Shown one piece after another: positions 1 to 11,410 of a stretch of 64,000 bases of DNA. Below the pieces are notes generated by a model, which saw only the letters and a program-made list of their open reading frames with translations, ran no database searches and was not told the DNA's origin. Origin of the DNA: Sipunculus nudus (Eukaryota; Annelida; Sipuncula; Golfingiida; Sipunculidae); contig CM049307.1 of NCBI GenBank assembly GCA_026874595.1, positions 94,464,330 through 94,528,329 of the forward strand. The letters run 5' to 3'. Both the position numbers and the translations under genes were made by a program. Within the stretch, counting starts at the first letter, position 1. Each line of letters begins with the position of its first letter.

Positions 1-2276
1 TACATGCCAGAAATTATGTCTGTATTATTTAATTTAAAAAAGTTATGGGCCCAAACATAATGCATTTTGTAAAAAATCAGAAAAGAAATTTGATCACTTA
101 ACACAAAAAATGTTAATGCTATGGACCTTTTTTCCAGTAATATAACTTTAATTAATCAAAATTAAATTGTATACCCAAAATTAGATGAAAATCTTTGAAA
201 TTTTTTAAAATATTAATAAAAATAAAAAATTGGTACCTTAAATTTTGCCCAACTTTGACCATGGCACGTTTTTTTCCTGTAAGTACTGTGGATTTAATTT
301 TCACAGCATGTTTTTGTTAGCATTTCAACTGTTAACACCAAAAATTTGAAACCAGTTGATCAAAAACTGTAGATTTTAATCAAGTTTTCAAGCACCATGT
401 AACATATTGTTTACATCAAGCTAGTGTTATGCAGTTTGCAAGAGCTCAGCTCCCCAGCTTCAGCTCTAAGTTCCTTAAATTTGGCATACAGTTAGATGTC
501 TCCAAAATGCCCTACCATGCCAAGAGTTTGGTCACTAGGACATTCGAGATATTAATTAAAAACTTAATTTTTCCATTAAAAACCCATTGTTACACTTCAA
601 GACTGCCTAATATCAAAACCACTGATCTGACTTTAATCATAAATAATATACATATTTTTCATTCTCTATGCACATGCCAGAATGATATCAGTTTTGTGTA
701 ATTGTTTTAAGTTATGGGCCCAAACATAATGCACTTTGTAAAAAATCAAGAAATATATTTACTCCCTTAACAAGAGCATTGCTGAAGCTAGAGATTTTTT
801 TGTCAGGGATGTAACATTATTTAATCAAGATTCAATTGAATACCCAAAATTAGTTCTGAATTTTTCAAATTTTATTTAGTATAAATATAAAATTAGTACC
901 TTAAATTTTGCCCAACTGTGACCATGGCACGTTTGTTTCCCGTGAGCACTGTTGATATAATTTTCATATCATGCACACATAAGCATTTCAGCTTTTTAGT
1001 TTAGAAAGCTGAAAGAAATTGGCCAAAAATTGTAGCTTTTATTAATGTTTTTTATGAGACCCTGTCAGACTTTGGCTCTCTCCAGCCCCTCTTGAGTCAC
1101 CTGTATGTTGACCTTGTTGACCTTTCATCAAATTATGCACGCTTGAGGCGAGGCATACATGGAATCCAGGCAGCTTATGGCAATCCACAGTTGATCCAGG
1201 TGTCCAACCCAACTCATCTAGTAGTTTTAACCAAGAACATAACAAAAAACAATAAATTAATAAATTTTTATTGGTTTTCAATAACAAATTAAAGAAAAAT
1301 AGAAAAGGAATTTGTTAGTTTATAATAACAGGAAATTAACTTGCAGTTACTGATGATATAAGAATCTTGTATCGATGGGTAGAATGTCACATATTCCAAA
1401 TAACACCATGCAGTCACCTATGGCATTTTTCAGTTCAATTTTAATGATAAAGAAGTAAATCATATTATTCATTACTAATCATTAGGGATCATATGAAGGA
1501 AATTAGACAAAGATGCAGTTGATAATATTAATTTAGATTCCTGCTGTGCCTAGTGTGTACATTGATGTGAAATTAGTCCAAAATGAATTTTTTACAGTTA
1601 TTTTTTAATATAAATAAAAGCCATAAAACCAGGTACTTATGATCATTATTTAAATGTGTGAATTTTGTATATTCTGGATTCTCAACATCATTGTTTGGTG
1701 AAAACTGAATAAATTCCAGACATGGTGCAAATACTTTGTAATTGTATTTAAATACGAATATGATTTTGTACTCCATTGTAAAATTTCTTGCATAAAGAAT
1801 GGGAATTCAGGTAAAAATGAAAATATATGAATACTCGTGCAAATACTTTCAAAATGTATTCATGAATGCATTCATGAATATATTCTTTAATATTATTTTA
1901 ATAATCATATCAGTTATATTTCATTTTAAAAAATCATATGATTCTCTTATTATTTTTAATAAAAATTATATTTGGGACAATATTTGTATTTTTTTTTAAT
2001 AAATAGTTAAACTCTTATATTATATGTTCTGCTTATAAGTTATATGGCCAAGTCAAAATCTGTGTGACAATAGTACTCCATTTGTTAATAAAATAAATGA
2101 AATCAATCCTCTTCCCTGTCTCCAAAGGTACTATCAAAATCATACATTAGCTAAACAACAACAACTCATAATACAGCTTATATTTATTACCACACAAAAC
2201 CAGCATGTGCCTCATTTCTAAATAATATTTTTTTATCATATATAACAGCTGAGCGTCGTGACCCATAGGTCCCTTG
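1..2276 (+). mobile_element. Helentron-like element, copy A1 (5' end outside the window)
   Basis: Nearly identical, in inverted orientation, to 58973-61246. It ends with CAGCTGAGCGTC, a near-palindrome GACCCATAGGTC, then CCTTG followed by TT. Internally a segment of about 670 bp is duplicated (ttatgggcccaaacataatg at 45 and 713). Small open frames inside are conserved between the two copies only because the DNA is. No transposase or Rep/helicase is encoded. Confidence 0.7.
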
Positions 2277-2279
2277 TTT

Positions 2280-2586
2280 GAGACCTTTAAAGATGTGGTT
2301 ATCTGTCAACAGGGTACAAATCGCAACAACTGGACCTAGAATCTTCATTCTTGTCATGCAAGGAGGCCCATGAAAGGTGCCTGTGGAAACTTGAAATTAG
2401 GTCTCTGTTACCCATATCCTTCAAGCTATAGGACTCCAAAGTATCCCTAAGAATAATGGACAATTTGATACAAAAACTGAAGTATCTGAACAACTAATGC
2501 AGAGATCACCATGATTTTTTGCATGGATATTGACCATTAAGTGTTTTTATTAGTTTCTGCAGACTGGTGGAGCCACCTGTATTTTT
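2280..2586 (+). mobile_element. fragment of an IR3-family element (interrupted host copy)
   Basis: Begins tctgtcaacagggtacaaatcg, matching the post-terminal segment of the elements at 9027 and 13069 (acagggcacaaatc), and continues with decayed copies of the module seen at 13.1-13.9 kb, to agccacctgt. It is cut by the insertion at 2587. The segment 3754-3935 on the other side, ending with the A-type 3' terminus, is probably the rest of it. Confidence 0.5.
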
Positions 2587-3753
2587 GTATCCGCCAAAAC
2601 AAAGTTTTGCAGATACTATGTTTTTGAGTTCCTCCGCGGCGGCGGCGTTCGTTTCCAGAGAGCTCCTCGGAGACTAATGGACCGATTTTTCCCAAACTTA
2701 CACCTATTATCGGGTCACATGTGAACTGGTGCCTAACCAATTTGCATTGACCTCTGACCTTTCCTCTCTATCCAGTGTCCATTTGTGGGTCTGTTTCCAC
2801 TCATAAACCCTCATATCTCGAGAACCGTTTGACCGATCAGGAAATAAAATTGATACAAATGTAGCCCTTGGATTGCTTTATAACATACACAAAAAATGGT
2901 GGCGCCACCTGTAACCATGTTTAGACAGTGTCCATCTGTTCATCTGCCTTGGGTTAAAATCACTCATATCTCTGCAGTGAATTGACTAATTCACCTGAAA
3001 TTTGTCATGTGTATACATCCAGGATAGCTTTCTTGATTTTATGACAGGTGGCGCCACCTACCTTCACGTTCACGCTGATGACATCCAAGCTTATATCTCG
3101 GGAACCGTTTGACCGATCAGGAAATAAAATTTATACAAATGTAGCCCTTTGATAGCTCTGTAACATACACAAAAAATGGTGGCGCCACCTGTAACAATGT
3201 TTGCACAGCGTCTGTCTGTTAGTCTGCCGTGGCCTAAAATTACTCATTTCTCTGTAGTGGTTCGACATAACTGCCTAAAATTTTGCAGGTTTATACATTG
3301 TGGACAGCTTTCTTGATTTTATGACAGGTGGCGCCACCTACATTCTAGTTAACGCTGGACACATCCAAGCTCATATCTCAGGAACCATTTGACCGATTGG
3401 GCCAAAATTGTGCATGTGTTTAGATCTCACATAGGTCTTTATTATACACAAAACTTGAGGGGTAACCTGCAAAGATTTTTGCACAGTGTTTGTCTGTTTG
3501 TCTGCCATGGGCAAAAATCGCTCATATACATGTAGTGGTTTGACTTTTCTGCCTAAAATTTTGCAGGTGTATACAACTTGGACAGCTTTCTGGATTTTTG
3601 GTAGGTGGCACAACCTACATACACATTTAGGCTGCAGACATCCATGCTAATATGCAACATACCTCACTCTATTTCCCCTTGCCACTCAATCCATGCCTCA
3701 CTATCCGATTTTGGCAGATACATGTAGTCACTTGTCGGTTACCCGTATTCTAG
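2587..3753 (+). mobile_element. Helentron-like element, copy B1
   Basis: Starts GTATCCGCC in a hairpin (GTATCCGCCAAAAC / GTTTTGCAGATAC), has GGC-rich sequence at 2636-2650, then tandem modules of about 280 bp with tcatatctcg.gaaccgtttgaccgatcagg and AGGTGGCGCCACCT palindromes. It ends GGCAGATAC (inverse of the 5' end) followed by about 30 bases and CTAG|TTTT. The same ends recur at 31.3, 36.7/38.4, 40.76 and 61.9 kb. Non-coding. Confidence 0.65.
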
Positions 3754-3935
3754 TTTTAAAAGTTTACACATTTTTCTCTATTTTTGAGATATATAAATAC
3801 AGACTAAATCTTGGCCTGTTGGTTAATCTGTTTGATGCTTCAGTTGAATGGGTATATACTACCATTCTGATGATAAAATTTCCTTTTGCGAATCTCTTCC
3901 CAGTCAGCTGAGCGTCATGACCCATGGGTCACTTG
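3754..3935 (+). mobile_element. 3' end of an A-type Helentron-like element
   Basis: AT-rich, ending CAGTCAGCTGAGCGTCAT, a perfect 12-bp palindrome GACCCATGGGTC (3919-3930), then ACTTG|TT. It abuts the truncated retrotransposon exactly, so the element appears to have inserted into, or replaced, the downstream pol region. Confidence 0.6.
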
Positions 3936-4434
3936 TTCTGACATGAATTTAGTGTTGGTGGCAAAGTTCATAGAACACTTCTTGGCTATCAGGAATTCTA
4001 CGCGCAGCAGGTCTGTTATGTCTACTACATACCACTGCCATTCATACTGCTTGTCCCCAAGTTTGAGTGTTCTGCCATCGACTTTGACATTTGGGATAAG
4101 ACTAGCATCTTTTTCAATACTTTTCAGGTTTACTCGGTTTGTATTGATGAGTTCGCCGGTATCTGCTCAAACTGGTCTTTGCTCAAAATGGACACCTGTG
4201 CGGCACTGTCTACTGTTGCATTTGCTCTTATTCGATTTAACTCAACGGGCACCACCAGTGATTGCCCTCTACCAAAAGTCCCATTTGCTTCAATGGTCAC
4301 CAGGTCTTGATCTTTCTTTAATTGCCCGTAAACCCCAGGTGCAAGGCTGGGCTCGATTACATTTTCCTTTGCTTCAAGATGGCCATTTAGGAGTCGGGTT
4401 GAGTCTTGGCCAGTGGACCCAACCCTTTGGCATT
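3936..4434 (-). pseudogene. retropepsin-like protease remnant
   Basis: In the -1 frame relative to gag, about 100 codons include VTIEANGTFGRG and RANATVDSAAQVSIL. D-S-A followed by hydrophobic residues is an aspartic-protease active site. A stop at 4132-4130 is followed by continuation in another frame, with a plausible protease C-terminal half ending near 3936. Broken and truncated. Confidence 0.65.
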
Positions 4435-4908
4435 TAAACCCTGTGCCGTTTCCTGGCCTGTCTGTGATTTATTCCGGCAATCTTGTTTGAAATGGCCCTT
4501 TTGGTGGCATTTAAAGCAAACTGTTTCTTCAGGTCTCTGGGGTGAACGACTGTAACTTGGTGACCTAGATCTTGACCTTGATGGTTCCATCAACGTTTGG
4601 AGCATAGATTCTAAACGGCTCATCCTTTCATTGAATTGCTCCTTCATTTTTTCCATTCGTTCGTTCATTCTCATCTCAAATCCAGAACTGCCTGTTGATT
4701 CACTGAGTCTAGCAGACTCAAAGTTGGGAGCATCCCTAGCACTCGTGGTCCTGACTGAATGGATGGTCTCCACCTCCGAGTCTGGATGACTGTGGAAACT
4801 TACCCTGGGGACTGGAAGTGATGACTTGCCATAAATTGCCTTATAGTTGTTAGCAGCATCTTTGACATATTGCACCGCTTTGTGCAGCTTTGTTGGGTTT
4901 CTGCACAT
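4387..4908 (-). pseudogene. gag C-terminal segment with CCHC zinc knuckle
   Basis: Same frame as the two upstream segments. Contains CFKCHQKGHFKQDC, a CX2CX4HX4C nucleic-acid-binding zinc knuckle, preceded by a coiled-coil-like stretch (MRMNERMEKMKEQFNERMSR). The heptamer GGGTTTA at 4441-4435 lies in the correct register for -1 frameshifting into the protease frame, 17 codons before the gag stop. Confidence 0.8.
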
Positions 4909-4965
4909 AGCTGTGGCTGCTGCCTTTTTGTCGAGGCAACCTTTCAGGAAGTACTCGACCGCTAA

Positions 4966-5640
4966 TTACTCCACAGTGGATTCTTTTGCTCCGGGGAAGC
5001 CGTTCATAACTTGAAATAGGACCTTCTGGCCAAACTCCTCTAAGGTTTGTCTTTCCTCCTGTTTCAAATACTGTAACTCCCTACGAACAGTGATGGGCGC
5101 CTCACTAATTCCAAAACGCTGACTTAGCTTGCAGGTCAAGGTTCGGTAGTCTGAGTCCAGCCTAAGTTCCCTCACATAGTCTAGTGCTTTACCCGAAAGG
5201 CAGTCTAGAAGGCGTTCTGCACGTTTACGACTGGACCATCCATACCGTTCTGCATACCTGCTGAACTGGTAAATAAAGCTGTCCCAGTTGCTGTTCTCAC
5301 CACCAGAAAAGGTCATTAACTTTGGTGCCTGGGGGCTGCCAGAGCAACCTGTGTGGGCCCTGTGATGACCACCATGTCTCTCCTCTGAGCTATCGGAGCT
5401 GGAGCTATGATGGCGGTGCTTAGTGTGTTTTCTCTTCAGACATCTGTATTCACGATCACTTGAGCTATCTGAACTTTCTGACGTGCTTGAGTTTCCATGA
5501 TCCCTCCGCTGTCTTCCTGATTGTTTGCGACCCCTAGGCCTGTGATCCTCTACAGGGAGATATTCCACATGATGCCTTGGTATTTGCTCCCTAGATTGCC
5601 CCGACCTTGAGTGTCTCATGGTTTCGTGACTATATCTCAT
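4966..5640 (-). pseudogene. gag central segment
   Basis: Continues the gag frame. Begins with an SR/SH-rich region (SSTSESSDSSSDREY, then many His and Arg), followed by a segment with LMTFSGGENSNWDSFIYQF and a run through LKQEERQTLEEFGQKV, typical of retrotransposon gag capsid-like regions. Ends at an in-frame TAA after ESTVE, and the same frame resumes directly with LAVEYFLKGCLDKKA. Confidence 0.75.
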
Positions 5641-5664
5641 CTCCCAGGAAGCTGGTTCCCTGTC

Positions 5665-6432
5665 TCAACCATGCAGATTGTCCCTGTCTGGTCTCCGTTG
5701 CACCTGAGATGGGGGCACATCATAGCAATGATGATATGGGTCTTGATCACGACAAGGGCCTGCATCCAGATATTGGCTTTGGTCACGGTGTCTTGTTGCT
5801 AAGCAACTTGTGACTAATGCCAATCTTGACCTCCTATGAGGAGGTCCACGATGTGGAGATTGGCTGGGGACATCATTGATAGTGAGATGGTTACCCTCCT
5901 CGTCTGAGTGGCATGAGTAGCCCATGGTTGAATTAGATGCTGAGCCGACTGAGCCCACCTGTCGACATCGGCTGGGTGCACTTAAAGCCAATATGCCTGA
6001 TGATGGCATCGTATTGGCTATATCCTGTATGGTGTTCGGGGTACAATCAGAGCCTCTGGTTTTACCGCTGTTTTTTGTAGCATTTCCCCCATACACTCCT
6101 TGTTTGGGATGGGCTCGTAACAGCTGGCTGATTTTGGGATCACTATGGGCTATCCCACTTTTTTCCACATTTGCTGGAGCACTTTCTTCCTCTTCCCAGT
6201 CAGAACCTCGTTCTATATTCGAGAAATGCAGTCTCCCGTCTTGAACGAGCAGGAGCCATGTTGCAGCCAAGACTCCAGTCACACCTTCTAAATCATCTGG
6301 ACCAAAATCTGGGTTTTCATCTCGTAACAGGATGATCTCTTTGGCAGAGTCTGTAGTAAGTATATCAGGCAGATGTTCGGCCATCTGCCTGGCTGACACC
6401 TTACAAACATCTAACTGCTTATGACTAGCCAT
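5665..6432 (-). pseudogene. gag N-terminal segment of the retrotransposon
   Basis: 255 codons from the ATG at 6432 to an in-frame TGA. The first 70 residues (SARQMAEHLPDIL and the acidic DENPDFGPDDLEG) precede a low-complexity, polar stretch. I do not recognise the N-terminal fold. The TGA sits where a CGA arginine codon would be one transition away, so it is probably CpG decay; the frame continues unchanged after it. Confidence 0.65.
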
Positions 6433-7399
6433 TCTATAACAATAAGTGAGTACAACAGGCTATAGCAATCACTCCTGCTTCCTTCCTTCACTCGCCCCTT
6501 TATTTTTTATTACAAGGGAAGAAAGTAAACAAAGAGCAGGGCTTACTAGAAACTGTAAATAACTGATTTAATAAGCCGAATAGGAAAATGAAATAATATA
6601 TGGTTAGCAGCTTAGTGAGCTGGGACAGGTGAAGTTTTCAGCTGTACCAACTGTTCACGCATATATGTGACATATATAAAAGATATGCAACTGATAAGCT
6701 TAAGCACCAAGCCATATGAACAATGAGATTATATACTGTAATGACATGAGCACAGTATAGATATAACAGACAGAGGTGACTTAGAAATAAACAAATAAAT
6801 GCAGGCTCCAAGTTTAATGAAAGAGAAAACTTATGCAGAAAACTGCAAAAAGCTAATATACTGAAGGGCTAAGGGGATTAGTCAATAAGACAAAATGACT
6901 TAAGCTGAGCCCTAAGTATTAGAGACTTCCAAAAAAAATAGTGCCAAACTAAGTGACCTGCACTAAAAAGGCTAAGGGGCTTAATAAATATATCAGTATG
7001 TTCGAGTATGGCTCAGTGAGCAGCTCACTGACAGCCAGGGGATCTTTAATGTAGACAGTAGCCCTGGGAGCTTGCAGAAAATAAAATCAATAGAAATGTG
7101 CTTAGTTATCAAGGTAGTACGCCAATCACTTAAAGTTACAGCAACTTGCAACCCTCAATGATAAGTATTAAGTTTATAACTGAAAGTAATGAAACTGGCA
7201 GGGAAATACCTTGATGCTTAAGTCATGAGACAATGCTGTACTATTATAATATTACTGTAACTTGTTTTTCTGGATAAGTTGTGACAAGGGGTGGTGTAGC
7301 AAGGGAACAGTAATAAACACAGCTTAAATATAGACTATTAGCTGCACAGACTCACTAGTTGAAAGTCTGAGCAACTCGCTTAAATATATAGCACTTACA
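6433..7399. other. no gene seen; upstream of retrotransposon gag
   Basis: Low-complexity, AT-rich sequence with no convincing open frame. It is upstream of the minus-strand gag start and would be where the retrotransposon leader and LTR lie, but I see no TG...CA-bounded LTR or tRNA-complementary primer site. Confidence 0.4.
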
Positions 7400-8165
7400 A
7401 ATGTAGCTACTTACAGTGAGATCTGGTCACTGTAAGTAAATGGCAGTGAATCGACCACTGACAATGAATGCGAATGGCAGTAAAGTATCTTAACTGCAAG
7501 TATATGTCAGTGCAAATATCACTGACAGTGAAAGCCAAATGCAGTGAATGATTTTCACTGCAAGTATATGCCAGTGCAAATATCACTGACAGTGAAAGCC
7601 AAATGCAGTGAATGATTTTCACTGCAAGTATATGTCAGTGCAAATATCACTGACAGTGAAAGCCAAATGCAGTGAATGATTTTCACTGCAAGTATATGCC
7701 AGTGCAAATATCACTGACAGTGTAAGCCAAATGCAGTGAATGATTTTCACTGCAAGTATATGTCAGTGCAGATATCACTGACAGTGAAAGCCAAATGCAG
7801 TGAATGATTTTCACTGCAAGTATATGTCAGTGCAAATATCACTGACAGTGAAAGCCAAATGCAGTGAATGATTTTCACTGCAAGTATATGTCAGTGCAAA
7901 TATCACTGACAGTGAAAGCCAAATGCAGTGAATGATTTTCACTGCAAGTATATGTCAGTGCAGATATCACTGACAGTGAAAGCCAAATGCAGTGAATGAT
8001 TTACACTGCAAGTATATGTCAGTGCAAATATCACTGACAGTGAAAGCCAAATGCAGTGAATGCAAGTATATGTCAGAGTAAATATCACTGACAATGAAAG
8101 CCAAATGCAGTGAATGATTTTCACTGCAAGTATATGTCAGTGTAAATATCACTGACAGTATGAAC
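7400..8165. repeat. 64-bp minisatellite, about 10-11 copies
   Basis: The unit is exactly 64 bp between clear copies (gcagtgaatgattttcactg at 7541 and 7605) and is itself rich in CAGTGA/TCACTG inverted repeats. The first copies (7400-7500) and the last are degenerate, and one copy near 8060 has an internal deletion. Minus-strand open frames across it are an accident of the repeat. Confidence 0.9.
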
Positions 8166-9026
8166 AAACTGCAAATTGGTTCAATTAAATTTTTGGTGTC
8201 AGTGATTAGCTGTCACTGAATGCAAAAAAAAACTTGTTTTACAGCAGATGTCCTGGCAGAATACTGGCTAGTATTAGCAAGATAATAGGTAGAACAGACA
8301 AAAGAAGGGTTAATTTAATAAAGTAATTAAATTTTTGCTTGAGGAGTGAATTTTGAAACTATTTAAGTTGTTGACACCAGGTAGGGTTGGTCCCAGAAAG
8401 ACCGATCATTCATTCACGTGTGTCGCTCCCTCTGATCACGTGATCAACAGGCAATCTGTTTACTTCAGGCCTAACAAGGCACGGCAATAAATTTAAAAGA
8501 AATACTGAGTGGCCGAAAGAAAGGTTACATCAAAATATTGTGTGAAGAAGTTATAGGTCACTTGGACATATAATTCTGCCTGTACAACGGCTGCAGAGCG
8601 GGGTTGCATGCACAGCTGAAAACGCAACCAATACATTGCGGACAAGGCAGGCGACACTGGAGGTATTGTCGCGGGGCCAGCTTCAATTTTGTCAAAATTT
8701 GACAAAAATATTTATCTTCGTCGCCGAATGTAAACTTCAGTGTGAAGCTCACACCAAAATGAAGGTGACAACTCACCCTCAGTCACGTGTCACCGGGTCA
8801 GTAGCTTGTAATCCGTCGTTAAAGACTTGACCGCACTTGGCTAGCGTACTGACTCAGAAACTCGGCAGGTGACCTCTCCTTTTTCGTGGTTTCCATCCCG
8901 GCCCTTGGTAAGGTCGCTGGCAGGTCGGCCTGGCTGCACTTCGGCGCGAGTGCATTCCTCTTACATTACTTTCTTTTTATTTTAATTAATATTTTTGTTT
9001 GAGGTAACTAACTCTCTCTGTTTTTT
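8166..9026. other. no gene seen; locally GC-richer segment
   Basis: Between the minisatellite and the element at 9027. 8400-8960 is richer in CpG than its surroundings and has CACGTG E-boxes (near 8418 and 8438) and short overlapping frames on both strands, none with a recognisable domain. It could be a promoter or untranslated first exon; nothing in the sequence proves this. Confidence 0.3.
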
Positions 9027-11388
9027 TAGCTCAGCTGACTTTCAGTCATGCTGGGCTATAGCGATGGGTCTTTGTCCGTCGTCCTTCCGTCTGTCCGTCC
9101 GGCCGTCTGGCCGGCCGTCCATCCGTTAGCAGGGCACAAATCGTAACCGTAGGGGCTAGGGCCATGAACCCTATGCAGTCTTAGTCTCAAAGTTATAGGG
9201 TGTGTTTGCACCCCCAGAAATAATTCTTTTAGCCAAAATTTTCATCCCAAACCTTACATCTTTCACATACAGCTCACCTACCAACAGGGGAAGAACCATA
9301 ATTATATTGAGGTCACAAGGTCAAAGGTCAAGGTCACAGAACCAACTTCTTTGAAAAGCATGTGGATGCATTTTAAGCCAAACCTTTCATCCCAATTCTT
9401 TGATCTTTCACATATAGCTCACCGACTAAGTGGGAGAAGAATCCTATAGATGTTGAGGTCACAAGGTCAAAGGTCAGGGTCACTGGATCCACTTCTTTGA
9501 AAAGGTTATGGACACATTTCAAGCTAGACCTTTCACTCCAAACCTTTCAGCACTGATATCGCTTCTCTGCCAACAGGGGAAAAGACCTGTTGATTTTGAG
9601 GTCAAAAAAAGTTCACAGCACCCTCTTCTTGCATGGAGTCATTTTCAGGCAAACTTTTCAATCTATACTTTCCATCTGTCATATATAGCTTACCTACCAA
9701 TAGGGGAAGAAGCCTATTGATGTTGAGTTCAAAAGGTCAAAGGTCAAGGTCACAATATTGTTCTAAATGCTTGTGAACATATTTCAAGTGAAACTGTTCA
9801 ACCCAAACCTTCAGTCTTTCACATATGCCACATCTATGCATCACTGAATGTGATTCAAACTTCATATTTATGGGTCTTTTTGCGTGAAGAAATAACTAAT
9901 TGATTTTGAGGTCAGCTGGTCAGGAGGTTAAAGGTTGCAGGTCTAAGTTATTCACTCATTGGTTGCCAGATGTAATTGGTTAGTAGTTACCCATCATTTA
10001 GAAAGAATCCAGTTGATATGTGGGCAAAAGGCCAAGGTCATAGGTCAGGTCAACTTTTTTTGTAGACCATCTCTATTTTTCTTGTATATATAAGCTTGCA
10101 CTCCAGCTGGTACATCTCACCGTGTGGCTGTAATTGTGAGTGACACTGGTGACATATGACTCCCTTTTGTATCAGGCTATTAAGTGATAAGGCTGAGTGA
10201 TAAGTACCTCGTTATTGCATAACAAAACACTGTTGTTAGAATACTTCAGCCAGGAATTAACACTATGAGAGTATAATATTAAGGTTTAGCTACTGATTTA
10301 TAAGATGATGGGAACATTTTGCAGTTTATTTTATGGAATCATAGCAATAAACTTAGTTTCCTAGATATCTGAATATTTTTGTATAAATCACCACATATAA
10401 AAGCAAGTTTTTGTTCTCATAATATGTGGATGTGTACTTGATTTAGGATGGCTTTATTTTATTACAAGACTCTTAGTCATGCTTTCTGCATTTCTTTTCT
10501 TTCAGGTTTTGCAGTTTACCAACCCTGCTGACCCCATTGAAAAGCAGAGTGATAATAAAAAATATTGGACCTTCACTTTTACATTTGCATATCTATAAAT
10601 CTGATATGAGCGCCTGAACATGCCTTTTGAAATGTTTTGGACATTCATTACTGTAACATCATTTGGAGAATTTGCCCCAAATTTGGTTTCTTATTGGAGG
10701 ATGTGTGATATTAAATGTCAGACTTGTCAGAAATCCATTATGTCTGCCAGTTAGCCACCTTAGAAATCCTTTTTTCAGTGCAGTTTCAGTAATTTTCCTT
10801 CAATTTTTGGGCTGATTTAGAGAATGGTTGTTGTCTGATTTCAGACCTGTCAGAAGTCCAAAATGGCCACCAGGCAACCATCTTTAAATTCCTTTTGATC
10901 ATATTATCTCAAGAACTGTTAAAGTGAAGGCAGTCGGACGTATATTAATGTATTCTTGCAAAGGATTGGGTCAAATTTTTCTTAATAAATATTATCATCA
11001 TATATGAAAGTGCAGTACAGTTGGCTTGTATTGAATAAAAATTCATACAGAAGCACCTGTTTCTCAATAATTCTTGCATGGATTTCCTTGATTTTTTGCT
11101 ATATATTTTGATTTTATATTTGCCCTTTGTGGTGTTCCTTTTGAGACTGACAGGTATCAAGTAAGCTATGGGAATAGTTCTGGATACCTTAACAATCATA
11201 CATTTTCCTCTGACCATCAATTCACTGTGTTTTAACCAGACATAGGTGATATATATTTCTGTTGTCATAGAAAATTTCAACAAATTGGCAAATTGGTTCT
11301 TCAAAATTTGACTGGAAGTTGTGAATCTCAGCCCATGATGTCGCAGGTCATGCTTGGCAGCTGAGCATCATGACCCATGGGTCACTTG
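9027..11388 (+). mobile_element. Helentron-like element, family C
   Basis: Starts TAGCTCAGCTGAC with a 5' hairpin, then a (GTCC)n-like microsatellite (9067-9125), then acagggcacaaatcg and several degenerate modules of about 150-200 bp containing aggtcacaaggtcaaaggtc. Ends GGCAGCTGAGCATCAT, the palindrome GACCCATGGGTC (11372-11383), ACTTG|TT. Left and right ends share an AGCTCAGCTG inverted repeat. No coding capacity. Confidence 0.7.
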
Positions 11389-11410
11389 TTTAAATGCTAG
11401 GTTAACTAAG

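Larger units (their letters stand above)
3936..6432 (-). pseudogene. decayed LTR-retrotransposon gag-pro region
   Basis: Reading the minus strand from the ATG at 6432, one frame runs about 680 codons to a stop at 4387, broken by two in-frame stops (TGA at 5667-5665, TAA at 4968-4966). It has a serine/arginine/histidine-rich stretch, a gag-like helical segment and one CCHC zinc knuckle. A retropepsin-like DSA motif follows in the -1 frame near 4205. A further frameshift near 4130 and truncation at 3936, where a Helentron-like element ends, leave no reverse transcriptase. Ty3- or BEL-like affiliation cannot be settled. No LTR or primer-binding site was recognised. Confidence 0.8.

Noticed and set aside
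1573-1776. 67-codon frame identical at 59467-59670 (conserved small protein?)
   Set aside because: Both lie in near-identical copies of one non-autonomous element, where neighbouring non-coding bases are equally conserved.
3886-4437. 183-codon plus-strand frame
   Set aside because: Antisense shadow of the retrotransposon gag/protease, which has clear zinc-knuckle and DSA motifs on the minus strand.
8558-8830. Cys-rich overlapping frames on both strands
   Set aside because: No recognised domain, no splice context, and frames on both strands overlap; more likely chance in a GC-richer patch.
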